A stretch of DNA of 64,000 bases from positions 1-64,000 of the forward strand of contig VGCH01000011.1 in assembly GCA_016870115.1 (NCBI GenBank), in the 5' to 3' direction. The number at the start of each line of letters is the position of its first letter. Position 1 is the first letter of the stretch. The DNA comes from Alphaproteobacteria bacterium (lineage in GTDB: Bacteria > Pseudomonadota > Alphaproteobacteria > Reyranellales > Reyranellaceae). The notes beneath the pieces were generated by a model. It saw nothing but the letters and a program-made list of their open reading frames with translations, did no database searches and had not been told where the DNA came from. Shown piece after piece: positions 49,533-58,635 of this stretch. The position numbers and the translations under genes are program-made.

Positions 49533-50147
49533 ATGTCCCGCACTGCCGAACGCCCGGGCGAGGAGCTGGACATCGAGCAGGGGTCGCCCGAGTGGCTCGA
49601 CCTCAGGATGCGGCTCCGCATGGCAAGCGAGACGCCGGCAGTCCTCGGGATATCGCCCTACCAAACCGCCGACTCCGTCCGGAGGGCGAAGCGCGGACTG
49701 CGCGGCTCCGTGACACCAGCGATGCGCAAGGGATCGGAACAGGAACCGCTCGCCCGCGCCGCCTACGCGAAACGCTTCGGTTCGATGAGGCCGGCGTTCT
49801 ACGTGGCCGGCGACTACGGCTGCAGTCTCGATGGCATCGATGGCGAGCGCGCGACCATCCTCGAGATCAAGACCCCTTACCGCGGGCGCGATAGCGACCG
49901 CTGGCGCATGGCAGAGCGCGGTCGCGTCGCGGCACACGACCAGGCCCAGATCCAGCACCAGCTGATGGTTTGCGGCGCGGCCATCGCGCATCTCTGGGTC
50001 TGGGACGCCGACAGCCGGCGCGGCACGATGGTCGAGATCAAGCCCGATCCGCAATACTGGACCCGGATCCGCGGCGCATGGGACGCGTTCTGGCCGACGC
50101 TGTCGCAGGAACCCCGCGTCAGTCCTCGCGGCCCGCGGAGCGCCTGA
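49533..50147 (+). CDS. YqaJ-type viral recombinase/exonuclease-fold nuclease
   Basis: A 204-residue PD-(D/E)XK nuclease of the lambda exonuclease-like YqaJ family. The family start EQGSPEWLDLRMRLRMASE is followed by PAVLGISPYQTADSVRR. The active-site candidates are Glu71 (MRKGSEQEPLARAAY), Asp100 (CSLDGID) and Glu111-x-Lys113 (ILEIKTPYRGR), then QIQHQLMVCGA. Such genes normally occur in phages with a single-strand annealing partner; none is present here. It begins 12 nt after dctM and its 3' end overlaps the convergent pcp by 29 nt. Confidence 0.82.
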   Translation: MSRTAERPGEELDIEQGSPEWLDLRMRLRMASETPAVLGISPYQTADSVRRAKRGLRGSVTPAMRKGSEQEPLARAAYAKRFGSMRPAFYVAGDYGCSLDGIDGERATILEIKTPYRGRDSDRWRMAERGRVAAHDQAQIQHQLMVCGAAIAHLWVWDADSRRGTMVEIKPDPQYWTRIRGAWDAFWPTLSQEPRVSPRGPRSA

Positions 50148-50754
50148 TGTCGCGGCGGCGGGCGGCCGCGGTGCGCAGCACGACCTCGATACCGCGCACG
50201 ATATCGTCGACGGCGAGCGAAGGAACGCCGCCCAGCCGCGCCGCCTGCTCAGGGGCGTAGGGCACGTGCAGGAAGCCCGCGCGAAAGCCGCCCGCTTCGG
50301 CGAGACGGGCCGACACGTAGAGCAGATGATTGCAGACGAAGGTGCCGGCGGTGTTGGACACCGCAGCCGGCAAGCCGGCCTCCTTCATCGCGGCAACGCA
50401 CGCCTTGATCGGCAAGGTCGCAAAGCGGGCGGCCGGGCCCCGGCGTTCGATCGCCCGGTCGATCGGCCGCGCGCCGTCATTGTCGGGAATGCGGGCATCC
50501 TGGACGTTGATGCCGACGCGCTCCAGACAGAGCTCGGCGCGGCCGCCCGCCTGGCCCACGCCCAGCAGCAGGTCCGGCTGGGCGCGGCGCACCAGCCGCG
50601 CGAGCGCCGGCCCACTTCGGGCGAAGGAACAGGGCAGCTGCGCGCGCGTGATCCAGATCGCGCCGAGCCGCGCCGGCAATCGCCGGACGGCCTCCCAGGC
50701 GGGATTGATCTCCTCGCCACCGAACGGCTCGAAGCCCGTGACCAGCGCCTTCAC
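50119..50754 (-). CDS. pcp: pyroglutamyl-peptidase I
   Basis: A 211-residue cysteine peptidase that removes N-terminal pyroglutamate from peptides. Signatures are ALVTGFEPFGGEEINPAWEA, the Glu-region GQAGGRAELCLERVG, the nucleophile Cys in NTAGTFVCNHLLY and the His in GFLHVPYAPEQ. The start is GTG 50754, with AGGGGAAA upstream; the ORF to 50847 crosses a terminator. Its tail overlaps yqaJ-like by 29 nt in convergent orientation. Confidence 0.92.
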   Translation of the reverse strand: MKALVTGFEPFGGEEINPAWEAVRRLPARLGAIWITRAQLPCSFARSGPALARLVRRAQPDLLLGVGQAGGRAELCLERVGINVQDARIPDNDGARPIDRAIERRGPAARFATLPIKACVAAMKEAGLPAAVSNTAGTFVCNHLLYVSARLAEAGGFRAGFLHVPYAPEQAARLGGVPSLAVDDIVRGIEVVLRTAAARRRDIRRSAGRED

Positions 50755-50771
50755 GCGTTTCCCCTGCAACG

Positions 50772-50797
50772 AAAAGGGGCGGCCCTGAGGCCGCCCC
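50772..50797 (-). terminator. intrinsic terminator after the molybdenum-hydroxylase medium subunit
   Basis: On the minus strand GGGGCGGCC, loop TCAG, GGCCGCCCC is followed by TTTTCG. The stem is 9 bp, 25 nt after the stop of the FAD subunit. It ends the three-gene hydroxylase operon before pcp. Confidence 0.8.
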
Positions 50798-50821
50798 GAT
50801 CGTCGATGGACCGTCGCCGAC

Positions 50822-51619
50822 TCACTTGCTCGCGGCGTCGACGGCACGGCGGGCCATCACGCCCACCAGATGGGCGCGATACTCGGCGCTGCCGTGGATG
50901 TCGCTATTGAGCCCGTCGGTTGGGACCTTGATGTCCTTGATCGCCGCCGAGGAGAAGTTCTTGGCGAGCGCATCCTCCATCGCCTTCACCCGGAAGACGC
51001 CGGGGCCTGCGCCGGTGACGGCGACACGCACGCCGCCCGCCGTCTTGGCCACGAAGACGCCGACCATGGCGTAGCGCGAGGCCGGGTTGGGGAACTTCAC
51101 GTAGGCCGCCTTCTCGGGCTTGGGAAAGCTGATCGAGGTGATGAGCTCGCCCTCGCCCAGCGCGGTCTCGAACAGGCCCTTGAAGAACTGGTCGGCCGCG
51201 ATCTTGCGGGTCGTGGTGTTGATCGTGGCGCCGAGCGCCAGCACGGCGGCGGGGTAGTCGGCCGCCGGATCGTTGTTGGCGACCGAACCGCCGATGGTGC
51301 CGCGATTGCGGACCTGCGGATCGCCGATATGCCCCGCGAGCGAGGCGAGCGCGGGAATGGTCGACTTGACCTCGGTCGAGGTCGCGACCGCGCCGTGGCG
51401 GGTCATCGCCCCGATGGTGAGACCGCCGCCCTCGGCCTTGATGCCGGCGAGATCCTTGGCGCCGGCCAGATCGACGACGTCGGAGGGCCGTGCGAGACGC
51501 TGCTTCAGCGTCGGGATCAGGGTCATGCCGCCGGCCATGGCGCGGCCTTCGGACTTGCCCTTCAGGAGGGCGGTGGCGTCGGCCGCCGACTTGGCGCGGT
51601 GATAGGCGAAATCGTACAT
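50822..51619 (-). CDS. molybdenum hydroxylase FAD-binding (medium, CoxM-like) subunit
   Basis: A 265-residue FAD subunit of the xanthine dehydrogenase/CO-dehydrogenase family, passing electrons from the iron-sulfur subunit. The FAD loops are RAMAGGMTLIPTLKQRLARP and TIGGSVANNDPAADYPAAVL. The middle holds the FAD domain and the C-terminus the CODH C-terminal fold (AVTGAGPGVFRVKAMEDAL). It lies 16 nt after the large subunit. The Tyr/Ile details that separate xanthine from CO oxidation cannot be judged here. Confidence 0.92.
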   Translation of the reverse strand: MYDFAYHRAKSAADATALLKGKSEGRAMAGGMTLIPTLKQRLARPSDVVDLAGAKDLAGIKAEGGGLTIGAMTRHGAVATSTEVKSTIPALASLAGHIGDPQVRNRGTIGGSVANNDPAADYPAAVLALGATINTTTRKIAADQFFKGLFETALGEGELITSISFPKPEKAAYVKFPNPASRYAMVGVFVAKTAGGVRVAVTGAGPGVFRVKAMEDALAKNFSSAAIKDIKVPTDGLNSDIHGSAEYRAHLVGVMARRAVDAASK

Positions 51620-51635
51620 CTTGAACTCCTCCCGA

Positions 51636-54023
51636 TTACTCGGCGGCCTTGCGTTGGGCGCCCTGGATGGTTTGCCACACGGCGAGCGGCGTCGCCGGCA
51701 TCGGAACGTCGCGCACGCCGAGCGGACCCAGCGCGTCGCGTACCGCGTTCATCACGGCGGCGGGTGCGGCGATCGCCCCCGCCTCGCCGCAGCCCTTGAC
51801 CCCCAGCGGATTGTGCGGGCAGGGCGTGACCTTGTAGCCGACCTTGAAGGACGGCACGTCGTCGGCGCGCGGCATGGTGTAGTCCATGAACGAGCCGGAG
51901 ATGAGCTGGCCGCTCGACTTGTCGTAGACCGCGTTCTCAAGCAGCGCCTGGCCGACACCCTGGACGATGCCGCCATGGACCTGGCCTTCGACGATCATCG
52001 GATTGATGATGTTGCCGAAATCGTCGATGGCGGTGAAGCTCACGATCTCCGTGGTGCCCGTCTCGGGGTCGATCTCGACCTCGCAGACCTGGGTGCCGGC
52101 CGGATAGACGAAGTTCGCCGGATCGTAGAAGGCGTTCTCGTCCATCCCGGGCTCGACCTCGGTGATCGGGTAGTTGTGCGGCACGTAGGCCGCGAACACG
52201 ACCTGACCCAGCGGCACGGCCTTGTCGGTGCCGGCGACCTTGAAGGTGCCGTTTTCGAAGGCGATGTCGGCGACCGAGGCCTCGAGCAGATGGGCCGCGA
52301 TCTTCTTGCCCTTGGCGATGATCTTGTCCGCCGCCTTCATGATGGCCGAGCCGCCAACCGCGAGCGAGCGTGAGCCGTAGCTGCCCATGCCGAAGGGCGT
52401 GGTCGCGGTATCGCCGTGGACGACCTCGATCTGCTCCAGCGGCACGCCGAGCTTGTCGGACACGATCTGGGCGAAGGTGGTCTCATGGCCCTGGCCGTGG
52501 CTGTGCGAGCCGGTGAGGACCTGCACATTGCCGGTCGGGTTGAAGCGGATCTGCGCCGCCTCCCACTGGCCGACACCGCCGCCCAGCTGGCCGATCACCT
52601 GTGACGGTGCCAGCCCGCAGGCCTCGATGTAGGACGAGAAGCCGATGCCGCGCAGCTTGCCGCGCGACTTCGCCTCGGCCCGCCGGCCCTCGAAGCCCTT
52701 GTAGTCGGAGACCTTGGTCGCCTCGTCGATGATCGGCGGGTAGTTGCCCGAATCGTACTGCAGGGCGACCGGCGTCTGGTAGGGGAAGGCGGTCGAGGGG
52801 ATGAAGTTCCGCCGGCGCAGCTCGGCCGGGTCGATCTTCAGCTCCGCCGCGGCCTTGCTCACGATGCTCTCGATCACGAAGGTCGCCTCGGGCCGGCCCG
52901 CGCCGCGATAGGCGTCGACCGGCGCGGTGTGGGTGAATGCGGCCTTCACGTTGGCGTAGATGAGGGGCGTCGTGTACTGGCCCGCCAGCAGCGTGGCGTA
53001 GAGGTAGGTCGGCACCGCCGTCGAGAAGGTCGAGAGGTACGAGCCCATGTTGGCGATCGTCTCGACCTTGAGGGCGAGGAACTTGCCGTCCTTGTCCAGC
53101 GCGAGCTCGGCATGGGTCACGTGATCGCGGCCATGCGCGTCGGTCTGGAACGACTCGTTGCGTTCAGCGGTCCACTTGATCGGCCGGCCGACGCGGGGCG
53201 CGGCCCAGACGACTAGCGTTTCGTCGGCATAGCAGAAGATCTTGCTGCCGAAGCCGCCACCCACGTCCGGCGCCACGACCCGGAGCTTGTGCTCGGGAAT
53301 GCCGAGCACGAACGCCGACAGGATGAGCCGCAGCACATGTGGGTTCTGCGACGTCGACCAGAGCGTGTACTGCCCGGTCCCGGCGTCGTAGTCGGCCGCC
53401 GCCGCCCGCGGCTCCATCGCGTTGGGGATCAGTCGGTTGTTCACCAGATCGAGCTTGGTGACATGGGCGGCCTTGGCGAAGGCGGCTTCGACATCGGCCT
53501 TCACGCCGATTTCCCAGTCGTAGCAGAGATTGCCCGGCGCCTCGGGATGAACCTGGGCCGCGCCCTTGTCGAGCGCGCGGGCGAGATCGACGCACGCCGG
53601 CTGGACCTGGTAGTCGACCTTGATCGCCTCGGCGGCATCGCGCGCCTGCGACGCGGTTTCCGCGACCACCATGGCGACCGTGTCACCGACATAGCGCACC
53701 GTGTCGATCGCGATCGGCGGATGGCCCGGCGCCTTGTGCGGGTTGCCGTCCTTGTCCTTGACGACCCAGCCGCAGATCAGGCTGCCGACCTTGGCCTCGG
53801 CGGTATCCTTGCCGGTGAAGATACGCACGACGCCCGGCATCGCCGCCGCGGCAGCGGTGTCGATCGAGCGGATCTTGGCGTGGGCATGCGGCGAGCGCAG
53901 GAAGTAGGCGTAGGTCGGGCGGGCAAGCGCTAGATCATCGACATAGCGCCCGCGGCCGGTCAGGAACCGCTGGTCCTCGGTGCGCTTGACCCGGGCACCG
54001 ATCCCGGTGGGGGCGGCGGTCAA
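51636..54023 (-). CDS. molybdenum hydroxylase large (molybdopterin, CoxL form II-like) subunit
   Basis: A 795-residue catalytic subunit with molybdopterin cytosine dinucleotide. The N-terminus [20 protein letters not shown] and YVDD is diagnostic. The active-site loop is AYRGAGR (residues 371-377), which marks form II enzymes, not the AYXCSFR of true CO dehydrogenases with Cu-Cys. The conserved Glu is in [11 protein letters not shown]. Translation appears to start at TTG 54023, directly after the coxS-like TAA (TAATTG), behind GGGGG. It may oxidise an aldehyde or heterocycle; CO is less likely. Confidence 0.93.
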   Translation of the reverse strand: MTAAPTGIGARVKRTEDQRFLTGRGRYVDDLALARPTYAYFLRSPHAHAKIRSIDTAAAAAMPGVVRIFTGKDTAEAKVGSLICGWVVKDKDGNPHKAPGHPPIAIDTVRYVGDTVAMVVAETASQARDAAEAIKVDYQVQPACVDLARALDKGAAQVHPEAPGNLCYDWEIGVKADVEAAFAKAAHVTKLDLVNNRLIPNAMEPRAAAADYDAGTGQYTLWSTSQNPHVLRLILSAFVLGIPEHKLRVVAPDVGGGFGSKIFCYADETLVVWAAPRVGRPIKWTAERNESFQTDAHGRDHVTHAELALDKDGKFLALKVETIANMGSYLSTFSTAVPTYLYATLLAGQYTTPLIYANVKAAFTHTAPVDAYRGAGRPEATFVIESIVSKAAAELKIDPAELRRRNFIPSTAFPYQTPVALQYDSGNYPPIIDEATKVSDYKGFEGRRAEAKSRGKLRGIGFSSYIEACGLAPSQVIGQLGGGVGQWEAAQIRFNPTGNVQVLTGSHSHGQGHETTFAQIVSDKLGVPLEQIEVVHGDTATTPFGMGSYGSRSLAVGGSAIMKAADKIIAKGKKIAAHLLEASVADIAFENGTFKVAGTDKAVPLGQVVFAAYVPHNYPITEVEPGMDENAFYDPANFVYPAGTQVCEVEIDPETGTTEIVSFTAIDDFGNIINPMIVEGQVHGGIVQGVGQALLENAVYDKSSGQLISGSFMDYTMPRADDVPSFKVGYKVTPCPHNPLGVKGCGEAGAIAAPAAVMNAVRDALGPLGVRDVPMPATPLAVWQTIQGAQRKAAE

Positions 54024-54509
<486 letters not shown>

Positions 54510-54640
54510 CGACTCTCTCCCTCGGGAAACTTGTTGGAGCGCGACCACCGGACCAGTGTCGCCGCACATCGGGCCGGACTGTCGCAAGTCGCGGACCGGC
54601 CGGTCAAGCGCTTTGCGCCCCGCCGCCCGGAACACAATAG

Positions 54641-54666
54641 AAAAGGGCCGCGGTCTCCCGCGGCCC
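54641..54666 (-). terminator. intrinsic terminator after the second TRAP receptor gene
   Basis: On the minus strand GGGCCGCGG, loop GAGA, CCGCGGCCC is followed by TTTTCT. The 9-bp stem lies 30 nt after the TRAP receptor stop and separates it from coxS-like, so the hydroxylase probably has its own promoter. Confidence 0.8.
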
Positions 54667-54696
54667 TTCCCGGAGGCTCCGGAGAACCCGGAGAGG

Positions 54697-55713
54697 TTAC
54701 TGGCGAGTACCGCGGGTCTGCTGGAACTCGCGCCGCCCCGCCTGCATCAGGTCGAACAGCTCAACCGACTTGCCCGGCATCGCCTGCACGAGCTCCATCT
54801 GCCTGGGCTCGACGAGCTTGCGGTAGCCATCGCGCTGGGCTTGAGTGAGCTCGACATAGGTGCCGCCACCGGCACGGAACTCCTTCACCTTCTGCGCGAT
54901 CTCATCGGCCACCGCCTTGCGCTGGTCGGCGATCGGGATCATCGCGGCGCGCAGCGCCTTCTGCTGGTCGGCCGTGAGCTTGCCCCAGGCCGCCTTGTTC
55001 ACCACGACCATCGACGGGTGATGCAGGTGGTTCACGGTGTAGTAGAACGGCGTCGACTCACGGGCCGGCGTCGTCACGTAGTACGGGAACGGCAGGTCGG
55101 CGGCGACCACCAGGTTCTGCTGAAGGCCCGGGAACAGCTCCGACAGCGGCATCTGCACACCGTTGGCGCCCAGCGCCTGCCAGAACATGCGCGACGCCGG
55201 GGTCGGCGCGACGCGGGCCTTGAGCCCCTTCAGCGCCTCGGGCGACGGGCAGGCCTGCTTGCAAATTACGCCGTTCCAGCCAACCTCGCCCATGCCCAGG
55301 CCAACAAGGCCCTTGGCGTCGAGCAGTCGCTCGACATATTTCCACACCGTGCCGTCGAGCACGAAGTCGCGCTCGGCCTCGGAGGCCCAGAGGAACGGCA
55401 CGTTGACCAGCGCCAGTTCCTGCAGGCCGGCCGGCGACAGGCCGGCGAAGGAGATGCTGGCCATCTGGAGGCGGCCACGCAGCACCTGCTGGGCAAGCTC
55501 CTGCTCGCTCGCCACGAACTGGCGCTCGGACTTGAAGCCCGCGACCTTGTTGAAGTTGGCGATGTTGCCCTCAAGGATGGTCATCAGCGCGCTGCCCGGC
55601 TGGGCGGCCGAGCCGACCTTCCACGTCTCCTGCGCAAACGCCGGTGCGGCGATCGCCAGCGCTGCTGTCGCGGCCGCGATCTTCAGTCCCGTACGACGGA
55701 TCAATCCTGACAT
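54697..55713 (-). CDS. TRAP transporter substrate-binding protein (DctP family), second system
   Basis: A 338-residue periplasmic receptor with signal peptide about 1-27 ([20 protein letters not shown]). DctP features: [59 protein letters not shown], and [20 protein letters not shown]. It lies 156 nt after its large permease gene and is followed by a terminator. Similarity to the first receptor (46.5 kb) is low. Confidence 0.9.
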   Translation of the reverse strand: MSGLIRRTGLKIAAATAALAIAAPAFAQETWKVGSAAQPGSALMTILEGNIANFNKVAGFKSERQFVASEQELAQQVLRGRLQMASISFAGLSPAGLQELALVNVPFLWASEAERDFVLDGTVWKYVERLLDAKGLVGLGMGEVGWNGVICKQACPSPEALKGLKARVAPTPASRMFWQALGANGVQMPLSELFPGLQQNLVVAADLPFPYYVTTPARESTPFYYTVNHLHHPSMVVVNKAAWGKLTADQQKALRAAMIPIADQRKAVADEIAQKVKEFRAGGGTYVELTQAQRDGYRKLVEPRQMELVQAMPGKSVELFDLMQAGRREFQQTRGTRQ

Positions 55714-55869
55714 CTTGAAGTCTCCTGTTTCGGTCCGGTGCGCGTTGTTGTGATGATTTCCGAGCGCGCCGCTCGGGTAACTGGGTGCACCTCTCCGGAT
55801 TGCAAGCGCGACCCTAGTCTTTCGGCGGTTATTTTTCGTGGTCTTGGCAAACCACAGTCTTGCCCCGTG

Positions 55870-57237
55870 CTATCTCGTCAAGAACAGCGACACGCCGGGG
55901 AATGCGATCACCACCACCAGCCAGACGAGCATTATCGCAACGAACGGGAGGGCGGCTTTGACGATGGTGCCGAAATTCTCCTTGAAGGCGGCCATAGCGA
56001 CGATGAGGTTCAACCCGACCGGCGGCGTGAGATAGCCGATCTCAAGGTTGGCATTCATGATGATGCCGAAATGGACCGGGTCGTAACCGACTGAGGTCGC
56101 GAGCGGCAGCAGCAGCGGTGAGAACACGATGATCGCCGAGCCGGCGTCCATGAGACAGCCCACCACCAACAGCAGCAGGTTGATGCCCAGCATCATCAGG
56201 AACTTGTTGTCGAGCGCGCCGGTGGCGAACTTCACCCAGCTTTCGGCAATGCCCTCATAGTCGAGGATCGTGTTGAGGCTGGCGGCGAAAGCGAGCAACG
56301 GCAGGAGCGTTCCCAGCAATTGCACCGTCTCGAACAGCACCGCGCCGTAGTCCTTCAGCTTCAGCTCGCGATGGATGAACGTCTCGACGATCACCGCATA
56401 GAGCACGGACACGGCTGCCGCCTCGGTGGGCGAGAAGTAGCCCGAGTAGATGCCGCCCAGCAGGATGACCGGCAGCAACAGCGCCCAGATGCCGCGCCGG
56501 AACGCCGTACCGAGAGCGGAAAAGCTCCACGCCCGCGTCGCCATCCGGCGATTGACCGCGTAGGAGTAGATCGCGAACACGGCGACCAGAAGGAAGCCAG
56601 GACCGATGCCGGCCTTGAAGAGGTCGGTGATCGACACCTCGGTCATGACGCCGAACAGGATCAGCGGGATCGACGGCGGGATCATAATGCCGAGCGTGCC
56701 GGCCGACATGATGATGCCCAGCGCGAACGGCTTGTTGTAGCCCGCCTGGATCATCGCGGGATACATGATGGCGCCGATCGCCAGCATGGTGACGATCGAG
56801 GAGCCCGAGATCGCCGCGAAGATACCGCAGGCGAGAACCGCCGCCACCCCCAACCCGCCCGGGATCGGTGCGGTCAGCTCGACCATGACGTCGATCAGGC
56901 GGCGCGCGATGGCGCCCCGGGTCATGATGGCGCCGGCCACGATGAACATCGGGATCGACAGCAAGACCTCTCGGTTCACGACGAACCAGATATCCTGGAT
57001 CAGGAATTCGACAGAACTGTTGGTCTTGGGCGTGAAGAAGACGTGGGCGTAGGCGGCGATCACCGCCAGGATCAGGACCACCGGCTGGCGCAGCGCCAGC
57101 ATGCCAGCCACGATGACGACGAAGATGATCACCGACTTGCCGGGCAGCCAGCCCATCACGGCGAGCAGGGCGGCAAGTACCGCGAGCGAGCCGATCGCCG
57201 AGGACAGTGGCGAGAGGCGACGGAGAGCGGCGTCCAT
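55870..57237 (-). CDS. TRAP transporter large permease (DctM family), second system
   Basis: A 455-residue permease with about 12-13 helices. Landmarks are AISGSSIVTMLAIGAIMYPA, SAGTLGIMIPPSIPLILFGV, SPTEAAAVSVLYAVIVETFI and IGYLTPPVGLNLIVAMAAFK. The start is ATG 57237 (MDAALRRLSPLSSAIG), whose first base overlaps the dctQ stop (TAATG). The receptor gene follows after 156 nt. Confidence 0.93.
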   Translation of the reverse strand: MDAALRRLSPLSSAIGSLAVLAALLAVMGWLPGKSVIIFVVIVAGMLALRQPVVLILAVIAAYAHVFFTPKTNSSVEFLIQDIWFVVNREVLLSIPMFIVAGAIMTRGAIARRLIDVMVELTAPIPGGLGVAAVLACGIFAAISGSSIVTMLAIGAIMYPAMIQAGYNKPFALGIIMSAGTLGIMIPPSIPLILFGVMTEVSITDLFKAGIGPGFLLVAVFAIYSYAVNRRMATRAWSFSALGTAFRRGIWALLLPVILLGGIYSGYFSPTEAAAVSVLYAVIVETFIHRELKLKDYGAVLFETVQLLGTLLPLLAFAASLNTILDYEGIAESWVKFATGALDNKFLMMLGINLLLLVVGCLMDAGSAIIVFSPLLLPLATSVGYDPVHFGIIMNANLEIGYLTPPVGLNLIVAMAAFKENFGTIVKAALPFVAIMLVWLVVVIAFPGVSLFLTR

Positions 57238-57764
57238 TACTCGTGCTCCTTCTCGGCGGGCCGGATCGCCGGGAAGGCGAAGAAGAGCGCGTACCGCAGC
57301 GCGCTGATGGCAAAAAGATAGGGCACGGCGATCTGGATCGGCCACACGGGGATCTCGAGCACCATGTCGGTCTCATTGAGCTGGATCGAGCTCTCGAGGA
57401 ACTCCGCGGCATAGACGGCGAAGAACGCGCAGATGGCGCAGGAGATGAGGCTTCCAATTCGCGCCATCGCCGGATGCCAGGCCGTTGGGAAGAGTTTGTC
57501 GACCGCCTGGACGCGCAGATGCCCGCCGGTCTGCACGACCACCGCGAAGCCCAACAGACCCGCGACTGCAGTGCAGAACACCGCGAACTTCTGGGCTCCA
57601 TAGAGGCCGCTGCCAATGATCTCGCGCGCCACCACGTCCGCAATCAGCGCGGTCGCCACGAGCAGAAACGCCCCGCAGGTGACGACAACCTCGATCTTGA
57701 AAACACCCTCAACGAAACGCCGTGCCGCCGTTTCCAGGCGGGTTCCCGCGATCGCTGCTTCCAT
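57237..57764 (-). CDS. TRAP transporter small permease (DctQ family), second system
   Basis: A 175-residue four-helix membrane protein. Family positions are VFKIEVVVTCGAFLLVATAL, GSGLYGAQKFAVFCTAVAG and TGGHLRVQAVDKLFP. The start is ATG 57764 (MEAAIAGTRLE), with GGAAG upstream; the longer frame from 57812 is less likely. It overlaps dctM by one base. Confidence 0.88.
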   Translation of the reverse strand: MEAAIAGTRLETAARRFVEGVFKIEVVVTCGAFLLVATALIADVVAREIIGSGLYGAQKFAVFCTAVAGLLGFAVVVQTGGHLRVQAVDKLFPTAWHPAMARIGSLISCAICAFFAVYAAEFLESSIQLNETDMVLEIPVWPIQIAVPYLFAISALRYALFFAFPAIRPAEKEHE

Positions 57765-57917
57765 CTTCCGGCGTTCCCCTACTTTCAGTGGGGAGCCACA
57801 TGGGGCCCGCATGCGCCCGCGTCAACGCTGCAATGCCCGAAATCGGAACATCGTCGGAAAAAAGCGCGATTCACACAACGCCGCTGAAAAAGCGGCACGG
57901 TTGGGCGGCGTTCTACG

Positions 57918-58490
57918 TCAGCGCGCTGTGAAATAGACGATCAGAAGCAGCGCCGCGCCCGCGCCAATGATCATCCAGTGATTGAAGCCGGTCTGTGCCG
58001 AGGCGGGTGCCGGCGCCGGTGTCGCCGCGGCCGGGACGGCGGCGGGTGGCGGGCCGCCTACTCTCTCGGCGAATTTCTGGAAGAACTCATCGGCCAGCTT
58101 CTTCGCGGTGCCGTCGATCAGGCGCGCGCCGACCTGGGCGATCTTGCCGCCCACCTGGGCATCGACGTTGTAGTTCAGCAGCGTGTCGGCACCGTCCTGC
58201 CGGAGGTTCACGACCGCACCGCCCTTGGCGAAGCCGGCGGCTCCCCCCTGCCCTTCGCCCGAAATGCGATAGCCGTTGGGCGGATCGAGATCGGAGAGCG
58301 TCACCTTGCCCCCGAATGCCGCGCTCACCGGGCCGATCCGGAGACGCACCTTGGCGGTCATCTCCGTGTCGGAAAGCTTCTCCAGCGACTCGCAGCCCGG
58401 AATGCAGACCTTCAACACTTCGGCATCGTTCAGCGCGGCCCACACGGCCTCGCGGCTGGCGGCGATGCGATACTCGCCCTTGATTTCCAT
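57918..58490 (-). CDS. CoxG-like SRPBCC-family membrane-anchored protein
   Basis: A 190-residue protein of the carbon monoxide dehydrogenase subunit G family. The START/SRPBCC domain (about 1-145) begins MEIKGEYRIAASREAVWAAL and contains KVCIPGCESLEKL and NLRQDGADTLLNYNVDAQVG. A Pro/Ala linker and a C-terminal helix (HWMIIGAGAALLLIVYF) anchor it in the membrane. CoxG recruits the hydroxylase to the membrane in Oligotropha. Here it sits 3.4 kb from the SLM genes, upstream of the TRAP genes on the same strand. Confidence 0.9.
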   Translation of the reverse strand: MEIKGEYRIAASREAVWAALNDAEVLKVCIPGCESLEKLSDTEMTAKVRLRIGPVSAAFGGKVTLSDLDPPNGYRISGEGQGGAAGFAKGGAVVNLRQDGADTLLNYNVDAQVGGKIAQVGARLIDGTAKKLADEFFQKFAERVGGPPPAAVPAAATPAPAPASAQTGFNHWMIIGAGAALLLIVYFTAR

Positions 58491-58526
58491 CACTCTCTCC
58501 CGCGCTTGAGGTGTTTTCCGCTTAGA

Positions 58527-58548
58527 TGGAACCGCTCATGCGGTTCCA
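58527..58548. repeat. perfect 9-bp inverted repeat
   Basis: TGGAACCGC (58527-58535), TCAT, GCGGTTCCA (58540-58548). It lies between the coxG-like start and the GH17 gene end. There is no U tract on either side, so it is a candidate operator or REP element more than a terminator. Confidence 0.4.
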
Positions 58549-58635
58549 CCTGCACAGAAACGCGCCGTTCGCCATGCGTCGCTCGTCGGCTTTCCGATCC
58601 AGCTCACTCCAGCCGGATCGGAAAGACTCTGGGCG

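Noticed and set aside
47997-50054. 685-codon open frame on the minus strand
   Set aside because: Antisense to the first TRAP permease genes and the YqaJ-like gene; low-complexity His/Arg/Asp composition, no domain.
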